Positions 47,323 through 56,115 of a DNA stretch of 64,000 bases are shown here, piece by piece (the first letter of the stretch is position 1; every line of letters starts with the position of its first letter). The notes under the pieces are model-generated. The model did no database searches. It was given only the letters and a program-made list of their open reading frames with translations, and was not told the DNA's origin. The stretch spans positions 1 through 64,000 of the forward strand of contig JAQXBM010000021.1 of NCBI GenBank assembly GCA_029252405.1, read 5' to 3'. This stretch comes from Crocinitomicaceae bacterium. Its GTDB lineage: Bacteria > Bacteroidota > Bacteroidia > Flavobacteriales_D > Crocinitomicaceae. The translations under genes were made by a program, and so were the position numbers.

Positions 47323-49434
47323 TCAATTCGGATTTCTTCTTTTATTCATGAAATACGTAAGAATCAAAAACAACAAAGCCCCAGCCCAAACAGCAATACT
47401 CACAAAACTCGCTCGGATCACATTCATTGGTTCGAAACTGAACTCAACTGTACTTTTTCCTTTGGGTAATGGTACGGACATAAACGTCTCACTCACGCGC
47501 TGAATCGGAATAATTTTCCCATCAACTTCTGCCTTCCAAGAAGGGTAGTAATTCTGCAAATAAACCACGTTGCTCGCTTCAGGAAGTTCAACATTCACCT
47601 TAAGTTCATTCGGGCCAAATGTTTCAATCCACAATTTCTGCGCTGACAAAGTATCAATGGAAGTGGTGTCGATATAGTTGTTGTCCATCAAATTCTCAGC
47701 AAAGAAAATAACAGGGTATTGCCCCATTCTATCGTACTCGCCGACTTCAACTGCCTTGGACATGTTCGTATAGCAATATGGGCTAATTCCATCCAGTGTT
47801 GGGCGTTTCACGTAGATGGAAAGGTTCTTCCAAAGCTGAATGAATTCTAGGTTCAAATCAGCATCATTGCTCACGGAAATCGGGTCCCATGTAGATGGAG
47901 TAGGGTAGCCGTCAGGCAAATCTTCCATTCCACCCGATGCTTCTGAGAGAGGACGATCGTATAAAACAGTAGCGTAGCGATTCATCCATGTGAATGAAAC
48001 GGCTTCAAAAATGATAAATAGCAATATCGATAAATGTCGATACTTTGATAAGTACTTCCAAGCAAGAATCAATGAAGCAAGCGACACAATCATTACTCCG
48101 CCTTGGAAGAAAACCAATTCATTAATGTTTGCTTGTTCCATGAAATGATCCCACCCAATGGTGAAAATCTGTCCGAATTTGTATTTCTCAACTCCTGAGA
48201 ATAGAACAATGTTCACTAGCCCAAGAGCCAGAATGGCACCCAAAATGAAATAGACGAACTGTTTTCTTCGCTTTTCTGATGATAAAATATGTTGGAGGGA
48301 AAATCCAGCAGACATCAACAAGAAGAACAAGGCGAATAATCGAAATAGGGAGGGGAATCGGAACAAGTCCATGAAAGGCAAATAGGTCGTCCAAGTTCGA
48401 ACGGGAAGTGTTTGTCCCAATGAAATCATGATAAATAAGACGCCAACTCCAAAGTAAATACGTGCATTCTTTGGTGCGTCTTTTCGAAAGATGGTCGCGA
48501 AGATCGTCAACAGCAATAGTACTCCGAAATAACAATTCGTCATTGAGAAATCAGCCTCCCAAAAAGCAAAATCATTCTTCGCAGTTGCTAGCGGATAAAA
48601 ATAGGACGTCAGCGCTTGTGGAGAGAGTGAGCCTTCGAGTGTATTCCAAACATCCGCTCGACCATTTAAACCTGTTCCTCGACTGATTAAGGGCGCCATG
48701 TCAAATGCCGCGACCAAAACCACAGCGCTCATCAACACAAATAGTCCTGCGGAAATTCCAAAAAACAACCACTGTTTGCGATAGAAATGATAGTTCTTGC
48801 TGCGAATTTGCTTCCACGAGTTCGCGATGAAATACCCAAACAAAACATAAATCGTTACGATAAACATCCCAGGATATCCACCAGATAAAAGGAAGAAAAG
48901 AACAAGCGCCAATTGAATTGCCGTTCGAAATTTAGGAACATTCTGTAGCTTGAGATAATAGTGGAGCACCCACGGCAACCAAGCAGCACTCACCACCCAA
49001 CCAACATGCTGCGCATTGCCAATCATCAGCCCAGACAACATATAACCTGCGGCGCAGCTAACCAGAACAGCTCGAGAAAATCCGAATTGTTTCAGCAGAA
49101 AATAGAAGCCAAGTCCACCCAGATAGAGGTGAAGCAGGTACTCGAAATGCAAGGCGCCGATTGAATATCCGCCAAATAACGCTCCAACGCCCCAACTGAT
49201 TGGGTACCACGTTCCAGGATCGCCCATTTGCGAAAAACCACCGTTAATGAACGGATTCCAAAGTGGAAGTTGGTTGTTCGAAAGCGTATCCGTGATGAAA
49301 TATTTCCACGGCAAATAGAGGTCCATCGCGTCCCACTTCATCACCGCTTGACCGAAAACGAGCGGCGAAAGGGCAGCAATCAATACCAACAGAATAATGG
49401 AGGCATCAAAATATGTGGAACGGTTTTCACTCAT
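47323..49434 (-). CDS. YfhO-like large membrane protein
   Basis: 703 residues from the ATG 49432-49434 (MSENRSTYFD); the longer open frame upstream adds a poor N-terminus. About 11 transmembrane helices occupy the first 510 residues, with the short motif LPLWNPFINGG after KWDAMDLYLPWKYF as seen in GT-C-like YfhO proteins, and a C-terminal extracytoplasmic beta-rich domain of about 150 residues (YLQNYYPSWKAEVDGK). YfhO proteins are proposed to glycosylate surface polymers, for example teichoic acid in Firmicutes; the acceptor here is unknown. A near-match -7 element (TACTTTCG) lies just upstream. Confidence 0.78.
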   Translation of the reverse strand: MSENRSTYFDASIILLVLIAALSPLVFGQAVMKWDAMDLYLPWKYFITDTLSNNQLPLWNPFINGGFSQMGDPGTWYPISWGVGALFGGYSIGALHFEYLLHLYLGGLGFYFLLKQFGFSRAVLVSCAAGYMLSGLMIGNAQHVGWVVSAAWLPWVLHYYLKLQNVPKFRTAIQLALVLFFLLSGGYPGMFIVTIYVLFGYFIANSWKQIRSKNYHFYRKQWLFFGISAGLFVLMSAVVLVAAFDMAPLISRGTGLNGRADVWNTLEGSLSPQALTSYFYPLATAKNDFAFWEADFSMTNCYFGVLLLLTIFATIFRKDAPKNARIYFGVGVLFIMISLGQTLPVRTWTTYLPFMDLFRFPSLFRLFALFFLLMSAGFSLQHILSSEKRRKQFVYFILGAILALGLVNIVLFSGVEKYKFGQIFTIGWDHFMEQANINELVFFQGGVMIVSLASLILAWKYLSKYRHLSILLFIIFEAVSFTWMNRYATVLYDRPLSEASGGMEDLPDGYPTPSTWDPISVSNDADLNLEFIQLWKNLSIYVKRPTLDGISPYCYTNMSKAVEVGEYDRMGQYPVIFFAENLMDNNYIDTTSIDTLSAQKLWIETFGPNELKVNVELPEASNVVYLQNYYPSWKAEVDGKIIPIQRVSETFMSVPLPKGKSTVEFSFEPMNVIRASFVSIAVWAGALLFLILTYFMNKRRNPN

Positions 49435-49583
49435 TAGAAATCGAAAGTACGAAACTTTATTGGGAGACTGGTTCGTCTTTATTTTGATATTGTCCAGTAA
49501 CGCGGCTGTTTTAAACACTGGCGCTGAATAACATTCTTCATCTTGTTTTCACAGAAAGGTGCGATTTTTGTTTCTTTGCGGTC

Positions 49584-50462
49584 ATGAGGTTAATAGTCCT
49601 TGCTTCTTTCTTGTTTTTGGGGTATGCGTACGCCCAAGTTTTGGACAACCGGATGGGTGAAGCATTCACGGATAAACCCTTTTTCAATGAGGAATTCGCA
49701 AAGCGCAATCGTTTGAAACGCTTGAATGGGACCTATACCTACAAAAATCAAGGAGGTCCAATGCGCGAGACGGCCTATAAGCACGTATTTGAATTCGATA
49801 GCGAAGGGCGATTAGTGATGACGTACGAAACGCGCGCCGATGATGGAACCAAAGACACTTCATGGAACATCTACGAATACGACGAGTACGGATTTTTAGA
49901 TCTTCACCGAAAAACAGATGAGGAAGGATACACAACCGTACTTTATACGAATGATTCCATTGGTCGTCCGATCAAAGAAGAATATATCCGAGAGGTAGAT
50001 AGCAGCGGTCGAATTATTCAAATCTTGGCATTCAACGAGGAGCGATTTGTCTACGCTGAGTATGATAATCAAACCAAATGTACGCACTACAACAACTACG
50101 ATTTACCTTACTTAGATGAGTTCTACAATTACAACGATCTCGGCTATTTGGTCAGTCGCGAGGAGCGGATCAAAATGACGTCCTCAGTATATACGTATAC
50201 GCACGAATACAACGACAAGGGTAAACTCGCAGCGATTAAGAAAACGAGTAATCGCAAATCTGGAATTCTGGAGGAAATGACGTATAAGTATGATGAATTG
50301 GGTAACCTGATTGAAAAGCGCATCTACCGCGACGGAGAGTTTACGACAGATATCCAAATCATTTACAATAGTAAAACGAAGTTGCTTTCCGCGATTTTAA
50401 CGAAGCAAGTAAGCTCCGGTTTTATGACCATTGTTCGTTTTAAGGATTACGAATACTACTAA
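49584..50462 (+). CDS. Secreted YD/RHS-like repeat protein
   Basis: 292 residues with signal peptide MRLIVLASFLFLGYAYA. From about residue 60 the sequence is a chain of strand-turn units typical of YD repeats (FEFDSEGRLVM, YEYDEYGFLDLHRK, YTNDSIGRPIK, YNYNDLGYLVSRE, HEYNDKGKLAAI, YKYDELGNLIEKR). Such short repeat proteins are frequent in Bacteroidota and form an extended beta-sheet. No toxin or core domain follows, so this is not an RHS toxin. It overlaps the convergent SDR gene by four bases. Confidence 0.83.
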   Translation: MRLIVLASFLFLGYAYAQVLDNRMGEAFTDKPFFNEEFAKRNRLKRLNGTYTYKNQGGPMRETAYKHVFEFDSEGRLVMTYETRADDGTKDTSWNIYEYDEYGFLDLHRKTDEEGYTTVLYTNDSIGRPIKEEYIREVDSSGRIIQILAFNEERFVYAEYDNQTKCTHYNNYDLPYLDEFYNYNDLGYLVSREERIKMTSSVYTYTHEYNDKGKLAAIKKTSNRKSGILEEMTYKYDELGNLIEKRIYRDGEFTTDIQIIYNSKTKLLSAILTKQVSSGFMTIVRFKDYEYY

Positions 50463-51460
50463 TCCATTCGATTTTCGATCGCGAATCGCACTGATTCTTC
50501 CAAAGAATAGAATTCTTCGTTCAATGCTGATTTCACTTTTTCATTACTGTACGTTCTCTCGCCAAATAATGAATGAACCGTTTCTTTGGTCATTGAAGGC
50601 TTCTTTCGCGTGAAAAAAGAAACAAAACCAAGTGTTCTGCGAGCAAGGTTCGCCAACCAGCGTTTTATAGGTTTTCGCGGTGCTTTTACTTTAAGTTGTT
50701 TACTCACCTCTTCCATTAAATCTTTGAAGGATTGATTACTTCCGATACATAAATAACGTTCGTTGGAAATATCCGATTTGAGCAATTTGATCATGATACG
50801 GGAAACATCTCGAGCGTCGACAGTCGCATTTTTTCCCGGAGGATAATACTTCATTCCGCTTTGAAGGGTGCGGAGCATAGTGAGTGAACTATCGTCCCAA
50901 TTTCCGGCACCAAGAATCACGCATGGATTCACAATCACCGCAGGTAGACCTTCTTCTATTCCCCGCCACACTTCTTTTTCTGCTGAGTACTTTGTGATGG
51001 AATATCCTGAAGTCGTTGGTGTATTTTTCCAACTTGTTTTTTCCGTTACGATCTCTTTTGCCGTTCCGCCAATAGCTGCAGTGGAGCTCACATAGCACAA
51101 TTTTTTCACACCAACTGAAAGCGCAGCGTTGACAATATTCGCCGTTCCAACCCGATTCACCTTGAGCATTTGACCAAAACTTCGCTTGTGAAATGAAACG
51201 ATAGCGGCACAATGATAGACGTATTCGCATCCCGCCATTTGCTCTTCAAGCGTAACAATATCCAAGATATCGCCTTGGACCCATTCAATTTTTTGATAGC
51301 GTTGTTCCCCGTGTTCAGGATCGAAGCGAAGGAAAAAGGAGAAGAGTTGATTTCGTTTAGATTCAGAGCGGTAGAGTGCGCGAATGATTACATCATCTTG
51401 ACTTAAATCGAACAGCAATTGCGATCCGAGAACACCTGTTCCACCTGTTACGAAAATCAT
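50459..51460 (-). CDS. NAD-dependent epimerase/dehydratase (extended SDR)
   Basis: 333-residue Rossmann enzyme. Nucleotide motif VTGGTGVLGSQLL at 4-16, catalytic Tyr and Lys in GYSITKYSAEKE near 150-160, and the YxxxK spacing is intact. C-terminal substrate half ends with SLFGERTYSNEKVKSALN. Relatives act on nucleotide sugars, flavonoid-like or sterol substrates; no specific sugar epimerase signature is visible. It converges on the YD-repeat gene. Confidence 0.88.
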   Translation of the reverse strand: MIFVTGGTGVLGSQLLFDLSQDDVIIRALYRSESKRNQLFSFFLRFDPEHGEQRYQKIEWVQGDILDIVTLEEQMAGCEYVYHCAAIVSFHKRSFGQMLKVNRVGTANIVNAALSVGVKKLCYVSSTAAIGGTAKEIVTEKTSWKNTPTTSGYSITKYSAEKEVWRGIEEGLPAVIVNPCVILGAGNWDDSSLTMLRTLQSGMKYYPPGKNATVDARDVSRIMIKLLKSDISNERYLCIGSNQSFKDLMEEVSKQLKVKAPRKPIKRWLANLARRTLGFVSFFTRKKPSMTKETVHSLFGERTYSNEKVKSALNEEFYSLEESVRFAIENRMD

Positions 51461-51642
51461 AGTGCTAAATTACGATCTTTCCTCGATTTTAGGTTCGAAC
51501 GTAAACTTAAATGCAGTATCGGGAGTGTTGAAGGATATGGTAATCTCCGAAATTGAACGTTTCGTCGAAAACATCGAGTAATTTACCCCTTCCAATGAGC
51601 ATTTCTTTTGCACAAAATGCACAGATGTCGTTACTTTGTAGT

Positions 51643-51888
51643 ATGAAATTATATTTAGTTTCTCTACTAGTACTACTCTCCCTCTCCTCGTGCAAATCTG
51701 AGTACGAAGAGCGCCTTGAAGAAGCCCGCGCACTCAAAGAGCGCATGGCCCTCGTTGAAGCAAATAGCGACATTTACGAACAGTATGATTTGTTCAACGA
51801 AAAAGAACTCATAGAAGATGAAATTCGCTTTTTAGCGAAAGTCTCAGGAAACGAAAAACTCTTTTTGAAAGAGATTTACGCAGACTAG
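51643..51888 (+). CDS. Small lipoprotein, 81 residues
   Basis: Start at ATG 51643 (MKLYLVSLLVLLSLSSC, acylated Cys at about residue 17); the in-frame ATG upstream at 51553 has no signal-like character. The mature 64 residues are almost wholly charged helix (EYEERLEEARALKERMALVEAN), probably a coiled coil. A TTACTTTG near-match to the -7 box is at 51631. The stop overlaps the converging alkyltransferase-like gene by four bases. Family unknown. Confidence 0.65.
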   Translation: MKLYLVSLLVLLSLSSCKSEYEERLEEARALKERMALVEANSDIYEQYDLFNEKELIEDEIRFLAKVSGNEKLFLKEIYAD

Positions 51889-52229
51889 AGTTTTAGTTCA
51901 ATACTGGGATCCCAATAGTGATTGTCGAAGTCGACAACCTGGTCGTCTTTTACCTTTATTTTCTCGCTTTCGAGCAATTCTTGCATCTGATTTGGAGTAG
52001 AAAAGTGCATCTTCCCAGTCAATAAACCTGTACGATTTACAACACGGTGCGCTGGAACGTCAGGTAGCGAGTGAGCGGCATTCATTGCCCATCCAACCAT
52101 TCTACTTGAACGCGGAGCACCGAGGTATTTGGCAATTGAGCCGTAAGACGTCACGCGTCCTTCAGGAATCAATCGCACAACATCGTACACGTCAATAAAA
52201 AAGTCCTTGCTTTGCTCGCTCAGTTTCAT
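51885..52229 (-). CDS. Alkyltransferase-like (ATL) DNA-lesion recognition protein
   Basis: 114 residues of the O6-alkylguanine-DNA alkyltransferase DNA-binding domain (MGMT C-terminal fold). The active-site motif PCHRV reads P-A-H-R-V, with Ala60 in place of the alkyl-accepting cysteine. That makes it an ATL protein, which cannot dealkylate but flips O6-alkylguanine and recruits nucleotide excision repair (family knowledge, from Atl1 and TTHA1564). The tyrosine Tyr29 (VTSYGSIA) and the arginine-rich GAPRSSRMVGWAM segment typical of DNA base flipping are kept. Confidence 0.9.
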   Translation of the reverse strand: MKLSEQSKDFFIDVYDVVRLIPEGRVTSYGSIAKYLGAPRSSRMVGWAMNAAHSLPDVPAHRVVNRTGLLTGKMHFSTPNQMQELLESEKIKVKDDQVVDFDNHYWDPSIELKL

Positions 52230-52261
52230 GAAGTGAAGGTAGTGAAATAGAATAAAATAGC

Positions 52262-52373
52262 TTCGGCACTTCGACAGGCCCAGTAACCTTCACCCTCCCA
52301 TCTCGATGTCCGGCAGGTTCTACTTTCAAATACCGCAAGGGTGAAGGTCTCTTAGTGGAGCCGAAGTGCCGAA
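52262..52373. repeat. 112-base intergenic inverted repeat
   Basis: Nested perfect inverted arms: TTCGGCACTTCG (52262-52273) with CGAAGTGCCGAA (52362-52373), and ACCTTCACCCT (52286-52296) with AGGGTGAAGGT (52338-52348). The central loop holds CCCATCTCGATGTCCGGC. No coding capacity. CTTCGACAGGCCCAGT resembles interspersed palindromes I recall from other Bacteroidota intergenic regions. Confidence 0.75.
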
Positions 52374-52376
52374 TCC

Positions 52377-53243
52377 TTAACCACGCTTAAACCATCCAGC
52401 AATTCTTTTGCGCTTCCAAATCCCGAGAGTAACCAATCCAATAAACAACAAAGGCCAAATGGTAATAATTCCAAGTAAAATCGCCTTCACAGCCCCCCAT
52501 CCTTTTCCAAATGAGTCACTCACATCATCAGAGTATTCCTTCTCGTAACGCTCCGGAGTTTCGGTGAATTTCACTTTCTCGTACATGGTAATTGTCACTG
52601 TGCTCAAGTCAACGCGGTTGCTTAAATACCGCAAACGCCCCTCTTTGGCTTCAATCTCCTCGGTGATGACGCGAATGGCTTCTTCTGCTTCTATGATGTC
52701 TTTTACAGTTCCAGTTTTTGTATTCAAAACGTCGATGTAACGATCGCGCACCTCCCTTTTCGTTTTGAGTCGCGCTTGGATATCCACAAACTCTTCAGTA
52801 ACATCCTCAGATGAAATGTCGGAACGATCCATGAAAATCGATTCCCCTTTGATGGCGCTGACGAACTTTTGGAATTTTGCGTTGGGAACGCGCACGGTGA
52901 TGGTGTTCGTAACGCGATGCGAGTTGTTGGATAGACGCATGTCCGAAACGAAACCGTCATATTTTTCGCTCAACTTATTGATTTCTTCTGTGGATTTGTT
53001 GACGTTTTTAACCTGAAATTCCAGGTCCGCTGTCCAAATCAATTTCCGGTTTTCGAGTTTTTTATTTTGTTTGTATTCCGCTTGACCCGAAGCGTCCATT
53101 TCGGCTTTTTGAAAGCCGCCTTCTTCAGTGGCATAGTTTTTTACAGCGAATGCGTCGTTACTTGAGGAGCTGTCCTGACAAGATGTTACGAAAAGCAATG
53201 TTAATGCAAACAAGGCGGCGAAAATGTGGTGAATTGATTTCAT
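52377..53243 (-). CDS. DUF4349 lipoprotein with C-terminal membrane helix
   Basis: 288 residues from the ATG 53241-53243; signal MKSIHHIFAALFALTLLFVTSC (acylated Cys22). The core (about 70-240) is the DUF4349 domain with IWTADLEFQVKNV, DISSEDVTEEFVDIQARLKTKREV and a long coiled coil (IIEAEEAIRVITEEIEAKEGRLRYL). A membrane helix (ILLGIITIWPLLFIGLVTLGIW) lies near the end, followed by the basic tail KRKRIAGWFKRG. Both a lipid anchor and a helix are thus possible. Function unknown; intergenic repeats flank the gene on both sides. Confidence 0.88.
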   Translation of the reverse strand: MKSIHHIFAALFALTLLFVTSCQDSSSSNDAFAVKNYATEEGGFQKAEMDASGQAEYKQNKKLENRKLIWTADLEFQVKNVNKSTEEINKLSEKYDGFVSDMRLSNNSHRVTNTITVRVPNAKFQKFVSAIKGESIFMDRSDISSEDVTEEFVDIQARLKTKREVRDRYIDVLNTKTGTVKDIIEAEEAIRVITEEIEAKEGRLRYLSNRVDLSTVTITMYEKVKFTETPERYEKEYSDDVSDSFGKGWGAVKAILLGIITIWPLLFIGLVTLGIWKRKRIAGWFKRG

Positions 53244-53601
53244 AGGTGTTGATTTTAACAAGTGTAGTTCTGTACACTATAACACGAAATTTGTTCACAC
53301 GCTACTCGGGTTTAACTTTTTTTGGGCGTTTCCCTCATAACCCCTAGCTCACACCCTCACTCCCACTATTTTCCTCAATCCTCACTGTCAAACTCTAACT
53401 CCCACTTAACAATTCGGGTCGGGCTTCCCGCTTCAAGTCCAGACATTCCTCCGGAATCGCCAGGAGCTTTCCTCTAATATCCCTAACGCGCTTCGAGCGC
53501 GTCCACATTAATCAAAGAAAATATAGCTATTAAGGCCAAGTTGGACATCTAGTCGGACATCTAGCTGGACATCGAGCGGAGCCGAGATGGGACTCACATT
53601 A
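53244..53601. other. 358-base intergenic region with tandem and inverted repeats
   Basis: No ORF with coding character. The first part is C/T-rich. At 53541-53576 lies a perfect-phase 12-base tandem: TTGGACATCTAG, TCGGACATCTAG, CTGGACATCGAG. It continues CGGAGCCGAGATGGGA (53577-53592). The words GGACATCGAG and GAGATGGGA also occur (reversed) in the loop of the inverted repeat at 52262-52373, so both sites belong to one repeat family. An imperfect GCGC...GCGC palindrome is near 53487-53500. Confidence 0.7.
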
Positions 53602-54261
53602 TTAACTTCCCAATCGCGCAATTTCGTCAGATTCGATGCGCTGGGATTCCGGTTTTGATTGATCAACTCGAATCATCGCCCGTGCAATTGAACGCGCTTC
53701 AATCGATCGGTATTTTTTGAGAGGGCCTATCAACAGAATGTTCAACACCTTAAAAACGGCCGCACCGAATTTCTCCAATCCTCTTTTTTCACTCCGATTT
53801 CCTGTAATTAAGGAAGGTTGAAGAATATAAGTGCTCGGGACTTTTTGGGCTAATACGTCGCGTTCCATTTCGCCTTTCGTGCGATTGTAAAAAACAGAAC
53901 TATTCGGGTTTGCTCCTAATGCTGAAACAATAATGATGGTGTCTATCTGGTTTTCCTTTGCGAGTTTCGCTGCTGACAATGGAATTCCATAGTCGATTGC
54001 CTTGTACTTTTCCTGATCTTTCGTTTTCGCTTTGGTCGTGCCAATACAGCAGAATATCACATCACCCGTAAAATCGGATTTAAAGTCTTCGAGTTGGAGT
54101 AAATCACCAAGGTATTCCTCAATCTTAGGTGAATTAAATTCACTCTTACTTCTAGAAAAAAGTTTGATTTTCGAATATCGAGCGTCATTGATCAACTCGT
54201 TCACTAATAAACCACCAGTTAGACCTGTTGCTCCTAAAACAATTGCTATTCTACCAGTCAT
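53602..54261 (-). CDS. Atypical SDR, NAD(P)-binding oxidoreductase
   Basis: 219-residue Rossmann-fold protein of the NmrA/HTATIP2-like kind. GATGLTGGLLVNEL at 10-23 is the dinucleotide loop; FCCIGTTKAK and VSALGANPNSSVFYNRTKGEME follow, the latter holding YxxxK. No membrane part. Its ATG overlaps the glmS stop (TAATG), so it is translated after glmS. Possible redox or quinone-related role; unproven. Confidence 0.82.
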   Translation of the reverse strand: MTGRIAIVLGATGLTGGLLVNELINDARYSKIKLFSRSKSEFNSPKIEEYLGDLLQLEDFKSDFTGDVIFCCIGTTKAKTKDQEKYKAIDYGIPLSAAKLAKENQIDTIIIVSALGANPNSSVFYNRTKGEMERDVLAQKVPSTYILQPSLITGNRSEKRGLEKFGAAVFKVLNILLIGPLKKYRSIEARSIARAMIRVDQSKPESQRIESDEIARLGS

Positions 54262-56105
54262 TACTCAACTGTAACCGACTTCGCCAAGTTACGTGGCTGA
54301 TCGACGTTACAATTACGCATAACCGCAATGTGATATGAAAGCAATTGGAATGGCACCGTCGCCAATAATGGCACCAAGTGTTCATCCGTTTCTGGAATCT
54401 CAATCGTATGATCCGCAATGCCTTTCACAGTAGTATCGCCCTCAGTTACAATCGCAATTATTTTTCCTTTACGCGCCTTCACCTCTTGAATGTTACTGAC
54501 AACTTTCTCGTAAGATGTTCCTTTTGTAGCAATAACGAAAACAGGCATTTCCTCGTCTATCAAGGCGATTGGTCCGTGTTTCATTTCTGCTGCTGGATAT
54601 CCCTCAGCGTGGATGTAAGAAATCTCTTTCAACTTCAAAGCACCTTCTAAGGCAACAGGGAAAGAACTTCCTCTTCCTAAGTAAAGCGCATTCGATGCGT
54701 TTTGATAGATTGAGGAGATGTATTCGATTTGATCATTTTGACCTAAAACTTGCTGAACTTTGGCTGGAATGGCTTCCAATTCCGACAACATCGTTCTAAA
54801 TTTCGATTCGCGAATTGTTCCTTTTTGATGTGCTAAAGAAAGTGCCATCAAAGTAAGAACTGTTACTTGAGCCGTGAATGCTTTTGTTGAGGCAACACCA
54901 ATTTCTGGTCCTGCGTGTGTGTATGATCCAGCGTCTGTAATTCGTGAAATGGAAGAACCAACTACGTTACAAATTCCAAGGATTGTTGCTCCTTTTGATT
55001 TTGCCAATTCAAGTGCTGCCAAAGTATCCGCAGTTTCACCAGATTGAGAAACGGCAATCACAATGTCATCTTCACTTATGATAGGGTTTCTGTATCGGAA
55101 CTCACTTGCATACTCGACTTCCACATTGATTCGCGCCAAATCTTCAAACAGGTACTCACCAACGAGGCAGGCGTGCCATGAAGTTCCACAGGCAATCATA
55201 ATTACACGTGGCGCATTAATGATTTTCTGCTCGTAATCTTTGATTCCACCAAGAGCCACCCACCCTTTTTCAGCATTGAGTCGACCACGGAAACAATCCT
55301 CAATCGATCGAGGTTGTTCGTGAATTTCCTTCAACATGAAGTGCTCGTATCCACCTTTTTCAAGAGCTTCCAAGTGAAGCTCCAATTCTTGAATGTAAGG
55401 CGTTTTCTCGATATCGTCGATGCTGTATAATTTCAAATCTTCACCTCGCTTAATCACAGCAATTTCTTCGTCGTTCATGTAAACAACTTGCTTCGTGTAT
55501 TCAACGATTGGTGTCGCATCAGATGCAAGGTAGAAATCACCTTCTGTTCCAATTCCAACAACCAATGGGCTACTTTTTCGTGCAGCGATCAATTTGTCTG
55601 GTTCATTTTTCGACATTACCACAAGCGCATAAGCTCCAACAACTTGTTGTAGTGCCAAACGTACAGATTCGCCGAGTTTCGATCCGGTTTTTGTGCGGAT
55701 ATCATCAATTAAATAACACAATACTTCTGTATCCGTATCACTTTTGAATTCGTATCCTTTGTTCAGTAATTCCTGCTTGATTGAATCGTAATTCTCAATA
55801 ATTCCGTTGTGGATAATGGCGATATCTTCCGCTTGAGAAGCGTGTGGGTGAGCATTAATGTCATTCGGTTCGCCGTGAGTTGCCCAACGTGTGTGTCCAA
55901 TTCCAATTGATCCTGAAGTATTCTTACCAGAAGCGTATTCTTCTAGATTGGCAACTTTCCCTTGCTTTTTGTAAATGTTCAGTCCATCCTCGTTGTACAA
56001 TGCAATTCCAGCACTGTCATACCCGCGATATTCTAATCGCTTGAGTCCTTTAACGATAATTGGATAGGCTTCTTTTTGACCAATGTAGGCAACAATTCCA
56101 CACAT
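54261..56105 (-). CDS. glmS: Glutamine-fructose-6-phosphate aminotransferase
   Basis: First enzyme of hexosamine synthesis: makes glucosamine-6-phosphate from fructose-6-phosphate and glutamine for wall and LPS. 614 residues. The N-terminal nucleophile hydrolase starts MCGIVAYIG (Cys1 after Met removal), with RWATHGEP and DSEVL-like GAT motifs; two SIS domains follow (GTSWHACLVGEYLFE and RGSSFPVALEGALKLKEI). The C-terminus NLAKSVTVE is the conserved family end. It follows the DUF4270 gene by 10 bases and is followed by the SDR gene; a 5' UTR ribozyme is not seen. Confidence 0.97.
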   Translation of the reverse strand: MCGIVAYIGQKEAYPIIVKGLKRLEYRGYDSAGIALYNEDGLNIYKKQGKVANLEEYASGKNTSGSIGIGHTRWATHGEPNDINAHPHASQAEDIAIIHNGIIENYDSIKQELLNKGYEFKSDTDTEVLCYLIDDIRTKTGSKLGESVRLALQQVVGAYALVVMSKNEPDKLIAARKSSPLVVGIGTEGDFYLASDATPIVEYTKQVVYMNDEEIAVIKRGEDLKLYSIDDIEKTPYIQELELHLEALEKGGYEHFMLKEIHEQPRSIEDCFRGRLNAEKGWVALGGIKDYEQKIINAPRVIMIACGTSWHACLVGEYLFEDLARINVEVEYASEFRYRNPIISEDDIVIAVSQSGETADTLAALELAKSKGATILGICNVVGSSISRITDAGSYTHAGPEIGVASTKAFTAQVTVLTLMALSLAHQKGTIRESKFRTMLSELEAIPAKVQQVLGQNDQIEYISSIYQNASNALYLGRGSSFPVALEGALKLKEISYIHAEGYPAAEMKHGPIALIDEEMPVFVIATKGTSYEKVVSNIQEVKARKGKIIAIVTEGDTTVKGIADHTIEIPETDEHLVPLLATVPFQLLSYHIAVMRNCNVDQPRNLAKSVTVE

Positions 56106-56115
56106 AATAAGATAT

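Noticed and set aside
49584-50462. RHS toxin
   Set aside because: YD-like repeats are present but no toxin C-terminal domain, no immunity gene and no T6SS component nearby.
53541-53576. Three 12-base repeats as a CRISPR array
   Set aside because: Repeats abut with no spacers, are too short and no cas genes are in the window.
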